Origin: Labilithrix sp.
GTDB lineage: Bacteria; Myxococcota_A; Polyangia; Polyangiales; Polyangiaceae
Length of the DNA: 37,761 bases
NCBI GenBank assembly: GCA_019637175.1
Contig: JAHBWD010000076.1
Location: forward strand, 1 to 37,761
Direction: 5' to 3'
The position numbers and the translations under genes were made by a program. The stretch's first letter is position 1. Every line of letters begins with the position of its first letter. Below are positions 7,051 to 15,310 of this stretch, one piece after another. The notes under the pieces are model-generated. The model saw nothing but the letters and a program-made list of their open reading frames with translations, did not search any database and was not told the origin of the DNA.

Positions 7051-8447
7051 TCGAGATCTCCCTTCTCGTCGAACAGCCCTTCGCGGATCTTCATGTTGTC
7101 GGTGATGTTGCGGAGCGTGAGCTCGGGGTACGCGCTGAACCAGACCTGCGTGGGGAGCTGACCCGCGCGCGTCCACGTCTTGAAGCGCTGCTCGTCGAGC
7201 GCGCCCCGCCACAGGAGAAAATAGGTCCGGGGGAAGCCGACGGTGTTGCTCCAGATGCTCGTGAGACCTTTGGCGGCTTTGTCGATGAAGTCGCCGAGGT
7301 AGTTCTCCCAGCTCCCGTCGAAATTGCTGAAGAAGAGCACGCGGGCGGAGCGCGTCGGGGCCCGGCCGTCTGCGGCTGGGCGTCGGGAGGGCGCCCCTTC
7401 GATCAGCACCCAGCGCGCGAAGTGGATCGTCGGGATGTCGCCGAGCTTGCCGCTGTCGAAGATCAGGTTCGCCAGGAAATCGATCACCCCGAGCACGAGC
7501 CGGATCGTCACCAGGCGCAAGGGATCGCTCTTCACGTCGACGACGTGGGAGAGCTGGTTCTGGAGGAGGCCGCCGCGATCTTCGTTCCTGACGAGCGCTT
7601 CGGTGTGGTCCATCTCTTCGCGGGTCGCGTCGACCGGCCGCTCCTCGTCCGTCTCCTCGAGCTCGCGGAACTTTCCGATCGATCCGAGGAGGCGAACGAG
7701 ATCCGGCAGCACCGACACGAGCCGGCGGAACGCGCCGAGCCTCCGCGGCCACACCTCGCGCTTCGGCGGCGGCTGCGAGAGCCCGGCGTTCGTCACGTAC
7801 GTCCGAAGCGCGTCCGCCACGGCGCGGGGATCGCTCCCGAGATCCGTCTTGTCGATGTACTCCTCGAGCGCGCGCCGGAGGTTGGCCTCGTGGACGATCT
7901 GCGCGCGCGTTCGCCCGACGACGCCGACGTAGAACGTCGAGTGGGGGACGGCGTGCTCCCGGAGGAACGCGAGCGAGGCCTCCTTCCCGCCCGCGAGAGG
8001 ATATCCCTCGCAGAAGGAGAAGATGGCGTCGAAGCCGGGGCCCGCGTGGGTCACGAGCTCGTCGAGGTGCGCGTCGAGCTCGCCGTCGAAGTTCGTGCTC
8101 ATCACGAGCGAGTCTTCAGAGGCGGGCGCGCCCTCGTCGTCGCGCGGCGCCGGCACGATCACCCAGCGCATGAAGTGCACGCTCTTCAGCGCGCCGAAGT
8201 CGACGTCCTGCTGCGTCGCGATGTTCTGGCCAATCCGCTCGAGCAGCCGATCGAGATCGGCGCGGCTCTTCGCCGGAGAGAGCGGCGCGAGCACCGTCAG
8301 CGCGCGCTGCACCGACACGGCCTCGTTCGCCGGGATCGAGCTGCGCGCTTCCTTCTCGGCGCTCGGCCGCCTCACCACCGGCCTCGGCCCCGACGGCTCG
8401 TGCCCCGGCGCGATCGCCGGCTCCCCCCATGTGCTCCGTGCGGTCAT
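7032..8447 (-). CDS. DyP-coupled protein of unknown function with an internal duplication
   Basis: A 471-residue protein with no family I can name. Two similar halves are visible: VHFMRWVIVPAP ... LVMSTNFDGELDAHLDELV ... FDAIFSFCEGYP (about 89-170) and IHFARWVLIEGAP ... VLFFSNFDGSWENYLGDFI ... LTSIWSNTVGFP (about 345-425). Each half has beta-strand / NFDG / helix spacing that could form a ferredoxin-like dimeric alpha-beta barrel, the fold also used by DyP peroxidases. The region between contains a helical segment (DPLRLVTIRLVLGVIDFLANLI) and acidic stretches. The gene overlaps the DyP start by 19 bases on the same strand, so the two are almost certainly made together. ATG at 8447 lacks a clear ribosome site and the first 40 residues are low complexity, so the true start may be further in. 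Confidence 0.75.
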   Translation of the reverse strand: MTARSTWGEPAIAPGHEPSGPRPVVRRPSAEKEARSSIPANEAVSVQRALTVLAPLSPAKSRADLDRLLERIGQNIATQQDVDFGALKSVHFMRWVIVPAPRDDEGAPASEDSLVMSTNFDGELDAHLDELVTHAGPGFDAIFSFCEGYPLAGGKEASLAFLREHAVPHSTFYVGVVGRTRAQIVHEANLRRALEEYIDKTDLGSDPRAVADALRTYVTNAGLSQPPPKREVWPRRLGAFRRLVSVLPDLVRLLGSIGKFRELEETDEERPVDATREEMDHTEALVRNEDRGGLLQNQLSHVVDVKSDPLRLVTIRLVLGVIDFLANLIFDSGKLGDIPTIHFARWVLIEGAPSRRPAADGRAPTRSARVLFFSNFDGSWENYLGDFIDKAAKGLTSIWSNTVGFPRTYFLLWRGALDEQRFKTWTRAGQLPTQVWFSAYPELTLRNITDNMKIREGLFDEKGDLEWLRRL

Positions 8448-8919
8448 GGGCTAGAGGAGACTACGAGTCGGGCGCTTCGTCATCCCCCACGAGGGGTACG
8501 GGGGTAGCATCGGCGGCGTGGTGCGTCGTGAAAACGAAGGTCGCTCGTCCGGAAGCCCGGGCGGACGCCCATCGTCGAGCTGCGCTTCTCCAGCGGGTGT
8601 GAGTCCCGCATCGGTAGGCATCGGAGCGCCGAGTAGCAGACCTCCGGCGACGAGAGAGATCACGTCGTCCGAAGCGAGGTGTCGAAAGCCCGCCAAGCAG
8701 CGCGAGCTGCGCAACGGGAAGCAAGCCCGCGGGCCGCAACATGAAGTGAAACCTGCAGCCTCGACAGATGAACAATCCTGGAGCCGAGCCGCTCACTGTG
8801 CAGCCCTCGTCCGGGCAAAGTGGTTCGTCTAAGCCGAAGGCGAAATCGAACGCCGCACAGCGGAAGTCCGAGGGGACCGTACTACCGAAGAGCGGGCGCA
8901 AGCCCTACGAACGAACGCC

Positions 8920-9262
8920 GTGCAGAACAACGCGGCGGGAGGGAAGGATCCCTGCGGTGGTCACGTCGACGGAGCAGGTGAGCGCGAGGGAATGTCCGGC
9001 AAGTCCGGTTCTAACGCCCCCGGCGGCCGTAGGCCGCGCGACAAAGTGCAACGACTGCAACGTAGGCTCTGGGCCGCAGCCAAGCGGGCACCGGGGAGGC
9101 GCTTTCATGCATTATACAACCACACCTGGAGGCGTGACGTCCTCTTGGAGGGGCGAAGCTGACGCGTGGACGCGCGAGTACTTCGAGAACCTCGGGCTCA
9201 TCCGCCTGCGTGGCACCGTCCGTTACCCGGAGCAGCCCTTCTGGAAACAGGAGGCCGCGTAA
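8920..9262 (+). pseudogene. Remnant of the group II intron reverse transcriptase/maturase
   Basis: Two fragments in different frames. From 8920 to 9162 the translation ends in RLQRRLWAAAKRAPGRRFHALYNHTWRRDVL, which reads like the N-terminal RT0/RVT_N region of group II intron proteins (normally followed by xxAWxRVRxNRGAAGVDG). That frame stops at 9160-9162. In the next frame, about 9150-9262, TREYFENLGLIRLRGTVRYPEQPF resembles the extreme C-terminus of such proteins. All RT palm motifs (including YADD), the maturase X domain and any endonuclease domain are absent, so a single internal deletion near 9140-9160 explains the structure. It is non-functional as an enzyme. Confidence 0.8.
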
Positions 9263-9286
9263 TGCTGCGAGTCGACCGACCACCGG

Positions 9287-9378
9287 TAAGCCGTGTGCGG
9301 GAAATCCGCATGCACGGTTTGAAAGGGGGTCCTGCTCTAGCATCGGCCGTGAGGCCGGAAGGAAAGTAGGATCTACCA
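9287..9378 (+). other. Group II intron domains V and VI
   Basis: Domain V (about 9288-9320) keeps the AGC catalytic triad near its 5' end, an eight-pair lower stem with one G-U pair, and an upper TGCGG/CCGCA stem capped by GAAAT. Domain VI (about 9326-9376) pairs TCCTGCT with AGTAGGA and contains an inner GGCC ... GGCC hairpin; an unpaired A in GATCTACC is a candidate branch point. Retention of these elements suggests the ribozyme could still be active. Confidence 0.7.
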
Positions 9379-10782
9379 ATGAAGCTGCTCCGCCTCTGGT
9401 TCGGGCTCTCCGTCGCGGTTCGCCGCCGCGAGTACCTTGCGTCGGGCGTCGCGCTGATGTTCCTCAAGGTGCTGATCGACAACGCGCTCGCCCTGAAGGC
9501 GACCGGAAAGATCTGGCCCCCGCTCGCGTACCTCGCGCCGAGCTGGACGTACAAGTCGAGCGCGATCGGTCCGAGCCCCTCGTGGCTCCTCCTCACGATG
9601 GCGTTCGTCGCGCTGCCGTTCGTGTGGATCGGCGTCTCGATGAGCGTTCGCCGCGCCGCCGACGCGGGTTGGTCGCCGTTCGCGGGGCTCCTGTTCCTCG
9701 TCCCGATCGTCAACTACGTCGCGATGATCGTGCTCGCCGCCGTTCCGTCGTCGCGCACCGGCGCGAGCTGGGTGCCGCCGCCGCCGGGGCCCTATCGCGC
9801 GCGCGACGAGGCGCCGGCTTCGCTCCCGAAGCGCGAGATGGAGCCGGGCGTGAAGGCGACCCTCATGGGCCTGCTCGCGTCGATCTCGCTCGGCCTCGCG
9901 ATGGTCACGATCTCGATTTACTCGATGCAGCTCTACGGCGCCGCGGTCTTCTTCGGGACGCCGTTCGTCATGGGGGTGGCGACCGCGTTCGCCTACAACC
10001 GCCACGTGCAACGATCGCTCGCCATGAGCGTCGCGCTCGCGCTCCTCAGCGTGATCATCACCGGCAGCGTGATCCTCCTCTTCGCGATGGAGGGGCTCTT
10101 GTGTCTCGTGATGGCGCTGCCGATCGCCGCCGCCCTCGCGGTGCTCGGCGCGATCGCCGGCTGGGCGATGGCTCGGCAGGCGGGCGCGCGCACCGCGCAC
10201 CTCATGGTCGCGTTCCTCGCGCTGCCCGGCCTCGCCGAGGCCGAGCACCAGACGGCTTCGCCGCGCCTCCACGAGGTGACGACGTCGATCGAGATCGACG
10301 CGCCGCCCGAGCGCGTCTGGCCGAACGTGATCGGCTTCAGCGAGCTGCCGCCGCCGCCGGAGATCTACTTCAAGCTCGGCATCGCGTATCCGATGCGCGC
10401 AAACATCAGCGGCGAAGGCATCGGCGCCGTCAGGCGGTGCGAGTTCTCGACCGGCCCGTTCGTCGAGCCGATCACCGTGTGGGACGAGCCGCGGCGCCTC
10501 GCCTTCGACGTCACGTCGCAGCCGCCGTCGATGACGGAGCTCAGCCCGTATCGCGACGTGAAGGCCGCGCACCTCGAGGGCTACATGGTGTCGAGGCGCG
10601 GGGAGTTCCGCCTCGTGCCGCTCGAAGGCGGCCGCACGCGGCTCGAGGGGAGCACGTGGTACACGCTCGCGATCTTCCCCGAAGACTACTGGACGATCTG
10701 GGGCGAGGCGCTGCTCCACTCGATCCACGGCCGCGTTCTGTCGCACATCAAACGCCTCAGCGAGTCCGGAGCGCGAGACTAG
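9379..10782 (+). CDS. DUF805-like membrane protein with C-terminal SRPBCC (START/polyketide-cyclase-like) domain
   Basis: A 467-residue protein. The N-terminal third resembles DUF805 (RLWFGLSVAVRRREYLASGVALMF; IGVSMSVRRAADAGWSPFAGLLFLVPIVNYV). Several further transmembrane helices follow between about 155 and 290. The C-terminal 180 residues look like an SRPBCC/START-like ligand domain (VTTSIEIDAPPERVWPNVIGF ... LAFDVTSQP ... GRTRLEGSTWYTL), which would lie on one face of the membrane. The role is unknown. The ATG at 9379 coincides with the predicted 3' splice site of the intron, and its apparent ribosome site (TAGGA) lies in intron domain VI, so insertion or splicing must change its expression. 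Internal starts are possible. Confidence 0.8.
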   Translation: MKLLRLWFGLSVAVRRREYLASGVALMFLKVLIDNALALKATGKIWPPLAYLAPSWTYKSSAIGPSPSWLLLTMAFVALPFVWIGVSMSVRRAADAGWSPFAGLLFLVPIVNYVAMIVLAAVPSSRTGASWVPPPPGPYRARDEAPASLPKREMEPGVKATLMGLLASISLGLAMVTISIYSMQLYGAAVFFGTPFVMGVATAFAYNRHVQRSLAMSVALALLSVIITGSVILLFAMEGLLCLVMALPIAAALAVLGAIAGWAMARQAGARTAHLMVAFLALPGLAEAEHQTASPRLHEVTTSIEIDAPPERVWPNVIGFSELPPPPEIYFKLGIAYPMRANISGEGIGAVRRCEFSTGPFVEPITVWDEPRRLAFDVTSQPPSMTELSPYRDVKAAHLEGYMVSRRGEFRLVPLEGGRTRLEGSTWYTLAIFPEDYWTIWGEALLHSIHGRVLSHIKRLSESGARD

Positions 10783-10839
10783 CGAGGGCTCCTTCGAGGT
10801 ACGCGCGTTGCGTGGATCCGTGGCGTGCGTGGCCGAGAC

Positions 10840-12405
10840 ATGCGCGTACATCGGCGCGCGCAGAGGCGCGAAGATCCGCGGGCGACGGTGCGGCAGCTCG
10901 TGCGCACCGCGCTCGCCCTCGAGCACGAAGATCCCGAGGTCAGGCGCCTCCTCGCCGTCGAAGCCCTCGTCGCCTGCGGCGAGATCGAGGCGGGGCTCGC
11001 CGACGCGGGGCTCGACGCCCTCTCGATCGCGGCCGCGACCGACGAGCTCGCGACCGTCGTGCTCGGTCACCGCAGGCACGGGCGCAGCGCGGCGGCGGCG
11101 CTCGAGCGCGCCGAGCTGCCCGATCGGCTCGAGGTCGCGACGCCGGCCGGCTTCGCCTACGACGGTCTGCACCCCGAGTCGTTCGCGTGCGCGATGGAGA
11201 CGCTCGACGTCGCGATGCCGGTGCTCGTCGTCGGCGTCCGCTCGATCGGGACGACGCTCTCGGCGGTCCTGGTCGCGGCGCTCCGCGCGTGGGGCGCGAG
11301 CGCGACGCGGGTGACCGTGCGCGCCCAAGGGCCGGCAGACGATCGCGACGTCTCTCTCGGACAGCGCGAGCGCGACGCCGTGCATCGAGCGCACGACATC
11401 GTGATCGTCGATCAAGGGCCGGGCACGAGCGGCGCGAGGTTCCTCGCCGCCGCCGAGGCGATCGTGCGCGAGGGCGTTTCGCCGTCGCGCGTGCGTCTCA
11501 TGTGCAGCCACCCGCCGAACCCGCGCAAGCTGACCGCGCCCGACGGCGCGGCGCGCTGGTCGGCGTTTCGCACCGTGGTCGCGCCGGACGGCGTGCGCGC
11601 GCCCGACGGCGTGCGCGATCTGTCGGCCGGCGTGTGGCGGCGCGCGCACTACGACGACGAGTCGAAGTGGCCCGCGAGCTTCACCACGAGCGAGCGTAGG
11701 AAGCTCGTCTCGGCGAGCGGCGATCTCGTCAAGTACGAAGGGCTCGGGCGAACCGGGCGAGACGCCCTCGCGCGCGCGCGCTCGCTCGCCGCGGCGGGGC
11801 TCGCGCCTTCTCCGCGGCCCGTCGGCGACGGCTGGGTCGCGTATCCCTGGCGCGGGCGCCCGCTCGCCGCGCTCGATCGAACGCCGGCGCTCGTCGATCA
11901 CTTGGCGCTCTACTGCGCGCGCCGCCCCGAGCTCTGTCCGGTGCCGTCGTCGTCGTCGCCCGTCGATCTCGACGCCATGGTGGAGCACAACCTCGCGGTC
12001 GCGTTCGGCGTCGAGATCGAGCATCAGCCTCTCTCCGTCGTGCGCCCGGCGATCGTCGACGGACGCATGATGCCCCACGAGTGGCTGCGCGCAGACGACG
12101 GCGCGGTCCTCAAGGTCGACGGCGTCGCCCACGGCGACGACGCCTTCTTCCCGGGGCCGACGGACATCGCCTGGGATCTCGCGGGCGCGATCGTCGAGTG
12201 GCAGCTCGACGCCGCGGCGACCGAGCGCCTCCTCGAGAGCTATCGCCGCTTCTCGGGCGACGACGCTCGCGCGCGCATCACGCGCTGGTTGCGCGCGTAC
12301 AAGGCGTTTCGCCTCGGCCTCTCGGCGTTCGCCCGCGATCAGGCGCTGGGCACGCCCGAGCGAGGCCGCCTCGAGCGCGATCTCGAGCGCTATATCCGGA
12401 CCTGA
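10840..12405 (+). CDS. Phosphoribosyltransferase-like / kinase-like fusion protein of unknown function
   Basis: About 521 residues from ATG at 10840 (GTG at 10825 is an alternative). The N-terminal half has a PRTase-like core: VLVVGVRSIGTTLSAVLVAALRAWG (about 130-155) and DIVIVDQGPGTSGARFLAAAEAI (about 187-210), where DQGPGTSG is placed like a PRPP-binding loop. The C-terminal half contains LRADDGAVLKVDG ... HGDDAFFPGPTDIAWDLAGAIVEW (about 415-452), resembling the metal-binding end of aminoglycoside-phosphotransferase/choline-kinase-like folds. A helical tail follows. I do not recognise a named family. It is followed 24 bases later by a DUF4202-like gene on the same strand, so the two may act on a common small molecule or nucleotide. 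Confidence 0.65.
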   Translation: MRVHRRAQRREDPRATVRQLVRTALALEHEDPEVRRLLAVEALVACGEIEAGLADAGLDALSIAAATDELATVVLGHRRHGRSAAAALERAELPDRLEVATPAGFAYDGLHPESFACAMETLDVAMPVLVVGVRSIGTTLSAVLVAALRAWGASATRVTVRAQGPADDRDVSLGQRERDAVHRAHDIVIVDQGPGTSGARFLAAAEAIVREGVSPSRVRLMCSHPPNPRKLTAPDGAARWSAFRTVVAPDGVRAPDGVRDLSAGVWRRAHYDDESKWPASFTTSERRKLVSASGDLVKYEGLGRTGRDALARARSLAAAGLAPSPRPVGDGWVAYPWRGRPLAALDRTPALVDHLALYCARRPELCPVPSSSSPVDLDAMVEHNLAVAFGVEIEHQPLSVVRPAIVDGRMMPHEWLRADDGAVLKVDGVAHGDDAFFPGPTDIAWDLAGAIVEWQLDAAATERLLESYRRFSGDDARARITRWLRAYKAFRLGLSAFARDQALGTPERGRLERDLERYIRT

Positions 12406-12429
12406 TCGCCGCGAGCGGAGGCGTGCCGA

Positions 12430-13092
12430 TTGCACTTCCTCGCACCCATGTGGCCGATTCCCAAGCACCGCATCACGAGCCTCGGTGGCGCGCGGCTCGA
12501 GGTGCGCCTGAAGAACGATGTCTCTGCGACGGCGCTCTTCGATCGCGTACTCGTCGTCCACGCGGGGCTCTTCGACATGAACGCGCCGCACGCGAAGTCC
12601 GATCACGAGCACGCGATCGACACGTGGCAGTGGATGCTGCGGCTCGATCATCGCGTCGGTCTTGGTCCGCAGCTCGCTGCGCTCTTCCACGACGTCGAGC
12701 GGCTCGAGCGGGAGGCCGAGCGTCGCGCGGGCGGCTGCGCGCGCGACTATCAGAGCTTCGACGACGCGCGCGCGCGACGCGGAAGCGAGATCGCCCACGG
12801 CGTGCTCCTCGATGTCGGCGTCTCCGTCGACGTGTGCCGGCGCGTTCGCGCGCTGATCGCCTCGCACGATCGACGCGGGCGCGATCCCGACGTGGATCTG
12901 TTGAACGACGCCGCCGCGCTCTCGTTCTTCGCCCTCGGGAGCGCGTGCTACCTCGACGACTTCGGGCCGGAGCAGGCGCGACGCAAGATCGCCTACACGC
13001 TCGAACGCCTGGGCTCGCGCGCGAAGAGGCAGCTCGTGCACGTCAACCTCCGCCCCGACGTGGCCGAGCACCTGCGCGCGCTCGAACGCTGA
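12430..13092 (+). CDS. DUF4202 / HD-like domain protein
   Basis: A 220-residue protein. The TTG at 12430 is chosen because GGAGG (12417-12421) lies eight bases upstream, whereas the ATG at 12448 has no ribosome site. The middle reads like a metal-dependent HD-type helical domain: KSDHEHAIDTWQWMLRLDHRVGLGPQLAALFHDVERLEREAE (about 55-100, with an H ... HD arrangement). The C-terminal part (DPDVDLLNDAAALSFFALGSACYLDDFGPEQARRKIAYTLERL) resembles DUF4202. HD proteins hydrolyse phosphate esters of nucleotides. It is adjacent to the PRTase-like gene, suggesting related chemistry, and it converges on the glycosyltransferase gene ending at 13102. Confidence 0.65.
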   Translation: MHFLAPMWPIPKHRITSLGGARLEVRLKNDVSATALFDRVLVVHAGLFDMNAPHAKSDHEHAIDTWQWMLRLDHRVGLGPQLAALFHDVERLEREAERRAGGCARDYQSFDDARARRGSEIAHGVLLDVGVSVDVCRRVRALIASHDRRGRDPDVDLLNDAAALSFFALGSACYLDDFGPEQARRKIAYTLERLGSRAKRQLVHVNLRPDVAEHLRALER

Positions 13093-13101
13093 CGCGCGCG
13101 T

Positions 13102-14211
13102 CTACGTCGCGGCGCGCAGGCTCTGGACGAACCCGAGCAGCTCGTCGACGCGGTGCGCGCACGTGTGCCGCGCGAGGATCGTCTGCCGCCCGTGATCGGC
13201 CAGCGCCTTGCGCGCGCTCGGGTCTTCGAGGAGCATCGTGAGGTGGCCGCGCATCTCGACGCCTCTCTTGGCGACGAGGTAGTCGCTGCCCGGCGTGAAG
13301 AGTCCTTCGACGTCGTGCCACGTCCCCGTGACGAGCGGGATCCCGCAGGCGAGCGCTTCGAACACGCGCATCGTGGGGACGCCGACGAGCGTGTCGACGT
13401 AAGGCCGGCGAGGAAGGTGCACCGTCGCGCGGAAGCGCGCGAAGACGGCGGGCAGGCGGACGTTGGGCAAGAAGCCGCCGAACACGACGCCGTATTCGCG
13501 GAGCAGCGCCCGGGCCGGCGCGGGGTAGTGCGCGCCGTAGATCCGCGCGGCGAGCGCGAGGGAGCACGCGGGCTCGAGGACCAGCTCGCGGAGCTCGGCG
13601 GTCCGCTCGGCGTCGCCCCAGTTGCCGACCCACACGAGGTCGCCGTCTCCGTCGTCGTCTTCTTCCACCGGGCGCGGATGAAGGACGTTCACGTCGGCCG
13701 CTTCGTGCCAGATGTACGTGCGCCGCGACCAGCCGCGACGCTCGTAGATGTCGCGCACCGAGGCGCCGAACGCGAGGACCGCGTCGTAGCCTTCGAGGGG
13801 AAGGAGATCCATGGCGCGCTCGTCGGTGACCGATCGATGGTGACTGTCGTGGAAGAAGAGCACGTAGCGAGAGCGGCCGTGCTTTCGATGCTCGCCGATC
13901 CGGCGCACGAGCTCCGCCTCGTTCCATGCGTGGACGATGACGACGTCGGCGCCGTCGAGCGCCTGATCGAGATCGAGCCTCGCGGGCTCGTAACGCGAAG
14001 GCGCGAGCGAGGGATACGCCTCCTTGACGACGTCGAGCGCGTCGACGCCGAAGTCTCGCGCGAGCGCGACGACGCACCACGCGTCGACGGGCTCGTAGAC
14101 TCTCACCTCGTGTCCGCGCCGCTCGAGCTCGGCGACGACGCCGCGCAGGAAGGGCGCGCTGCCATGGTCGTAGTCGGACAACAGGGAGTGACAGAAGAGG
14201 ACTACGCGCAT
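13102..14211 (-). CDS. CgeB-like glycosyltransferase (GT-B fold)
   Basis: A 369-residue GT-B enzyme. The N-terminus MRVVLFCHSLLSDYDHGSAP and VVAELERRGHEVRVYEP form the acceptor Rossmann domain. DVVIVHAWNEAELVRRIGEHRK and YVLFFHDSHHRSVTD continue it, and YIWHEAADVNVLHP starts the linker. The donor domain has GDLVWVGNWGDAERTAEL, an Arg/Tyr-rich centre, and VPTMRVFEALACGIPLVTGTW, the usual nucleotide-sugar-binding region. ATG at 14211 starts the Rossmann strand directly; in-frame codons to 14268 are unlikely to be translated. It lies 43 bases after the epimerase gene on the same strand, so the three genes 13102-16404 are probably one operon making a modified surface sugar. Confidence 0.85.
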   Translation of the reverse strand: MRVVLFCHSLLSDYDHGSAPFLRGVVAELERRGHEVRVYEPVDAWCVVALARDFGVDALDVVKEAYPSLAPSRYEPARLDLDQALDGADVVIVHAWNEAELVRRIGEHRKHGRSRYVLFFHDSHHRSVTDERAMDLLPLEGYDAVLAFGASVRDIYERRGWSRRTYIWHEAADVNVLHPRPVEEDDDGDGDLVWVGNWGDAERTAELRELVLEPACSLALAARIYGAHYPAPARALLREYGVVFGGFLPNVRLPAVFARFRATVHLPRRPYVDTLVGVPTMRVFEALACGIPLVTGTWHDVEGLFTPGSDYLVAKRGVEMRGHLTMLLEDPSARKALADHGRQTILARHTCAHRVDELLGFVQSLRAAT

Positions 14212-14254
14212 CTCGGGGATCCCTTCCTCTCTGCGGATCGGTCGCGACGGACGG

Positions 14255-15310
14255 TCATGGGATGACACCCATCTCGAGCGTCTTGCGCGCGCCGTTCTCG
14301 GGCTGTTGACGGAGCCAGTCGAGCAGGCGAGCGAGGCCTTCCTCGACCGTGGTGCGCGCGTGCCATCCGGTCGCGTGGGAGAGGGCGCCGCCGGCGGAGA
14401 CGTAATAGCGCGGGTCGGCGATGCGCGCGGGCTCGAAGCCCACGCGTGGTGCGCGGCCGAGCATGCGATCGATGTAGCCGAGCAGCTCGAGGAGACTGAC
14501 GGTGTTGGTCGGGCCGCCGCCGACGTTGAACGCGCGCCCTGCGAGGCGGGCGATGTCGCCGCGCACGCGCCAGAACGCGTCGACGAGATCGTCGATGTAG
14601 AGCAGGTCGCGCACCTGCTTGCCGTCGCCGAAGATCGTGATCGGCTCGCGGCGGAGCGCGTGGGTCAAGAAGTGGCTCACCCAGCCTTGGTCTTCGTGGC
14701 CGCGCTGGCGTGGTCCGTACACGCAGCTCAAACGGAAGACGACCGCGCGCAGCCCGAACGTGTGGGCGTAGTCGAGGACGTACTGATCGGCGGCGCCCTT
14801 GCTGCAGCCGTGAGGGCCGTGGAACGCGAGCGGACGCTTCTCGTCGACGCCGGTCGCGGCGAGGACGATGTCGCGCGGCTCGTAGCGCAGCGGCCCTGCG
14901 CGGAGGGGCAGATCGGCGAGCGTGCCGTAGACCTTGCTGCTCGACGTGTAGATGAGGCTGGGCCGCGAGGGCTGCGCGCGGATCGCCTCGAGGAGGTTCA
15001 GCGTCCCTCTCGCGTTGATCGCGAAGTCTGCGATCGGCTCGAAGAGGCTCGCGGGCGTCGCGACCTGCGCGGCAAAGTGGAAGACGTGCGTCGTGTCGTT
15101 GACCGCGTCGCGTACGACCGCCGGGTCGCGGACATCCGCGCGCATCAGCTCGAAGCGGCCGTGGTGACGCTCGTCGAGCCACTGGAGGTTCTTCTCGACG
15201 CCCGGCCTCGACAGATCGTCGAGGATCCGCACGCGCTCGCCCCCTTGGAGCAGGCGATCGACCACGTTGGCGCCGATGAAGCCGGCGCCGCCGGTCACGA
15301 GCACCGTCAT
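14255..15310 (-). CDS. NAD-dependent sugar epimerase-like SDR (CDP-paratose/tyvelose 2-epimerase-like), catalytic Tyr replaced
   Basis: A 351-residue extended SDR. The nucleotide motif is TGGAGFIGANV (6-16), with the acidic residues DDLS following the second strand; FHFAAQVA and YTSSSKVYG are in place, and GPHGCSKGAADQYVLDYAHTFG and SCVYGPRQRGHEDQGWVSHF match the tyvelose-epimerase branch closely. At the YxxxK site, however, the codon is CAC: residue 167 is His (HGCSK) where that branch has YGCSK. Lys171 is kept. This may abolish or change catalysis. ATG at 15310 overlaps the stop of the upstream SDR by four bases (ATGA), so the two proteins should be made in equal amounts and may form a heteromer. 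Confidence 0.85.
   Translation of the reverse strand: MTVLVTGGAGFIGANVVDRLLQGGERVRILDDLSRPGVEKNLQWLDERHHGRFELMRADVRDPAVVRDAVNDTTHVFHFAAQVATPASLFEPIADFAINARGTLNLLEAIRAQPSRPSLIYTSSSKVYGTLADLPLRAGPLRYEPRDIVLAATGVDEKRPLAFHGPHGCSKGAADQYVLDYAHTFGLRAVVFRLSCVYGPRQRGHEDQGWVSHFLTHALRREPITIFGDGKQVRDLLYIDDLVDAFWRVRGDIARLAGRAFNVGGGPTNTVSLLELLGYIDRMLGRAPRVGFEPARIADPRYYVSAGGALSHATGWHARTTVEEGLARLLDWLRQQPENGARKTLEMGVIP

Larger units (their letters stand above)
8521..9380 (+). mobile_element. Group II intron with most of its reverse transcriptase gene deleted
   Basis: The 5' end GTGCG at 8521 matches the group II consensus GUGYG and is followed by domain I-like sequence (GAGTCCCGCATCGGTAGGC near 8600). The 3' part has a well-formed domain V (9288-9320: AAGCCGTG ... 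CACGGTTT with a GAAA-type loop and the AGC triad) and a domain VI hairpin (TCCTGCT at about 9329-9336 pairing with AGTAGGA at about 9365-9371), ending CTACCAAT at about 9380. Between them lie only the N- and C-terminal scraps of the usual RT/maturase. At about 860 bases it is well under half the size of a full intron. A GC hairpin (CCCC ... GGGG, about 8482-8496) precedes the insertion point. The ribozyme core may still fold; mobility would require an RT supplied in trans. Confidence 0.85.

Noticed and set aside
9373..13071. A 1232-codon open frame on the minus strand
   Set aside because: It runs antisense to three plus-strand genes with clear domains, is Arg/Ala/Glu-rich without motifs, and is explained by GC-rich third positions.
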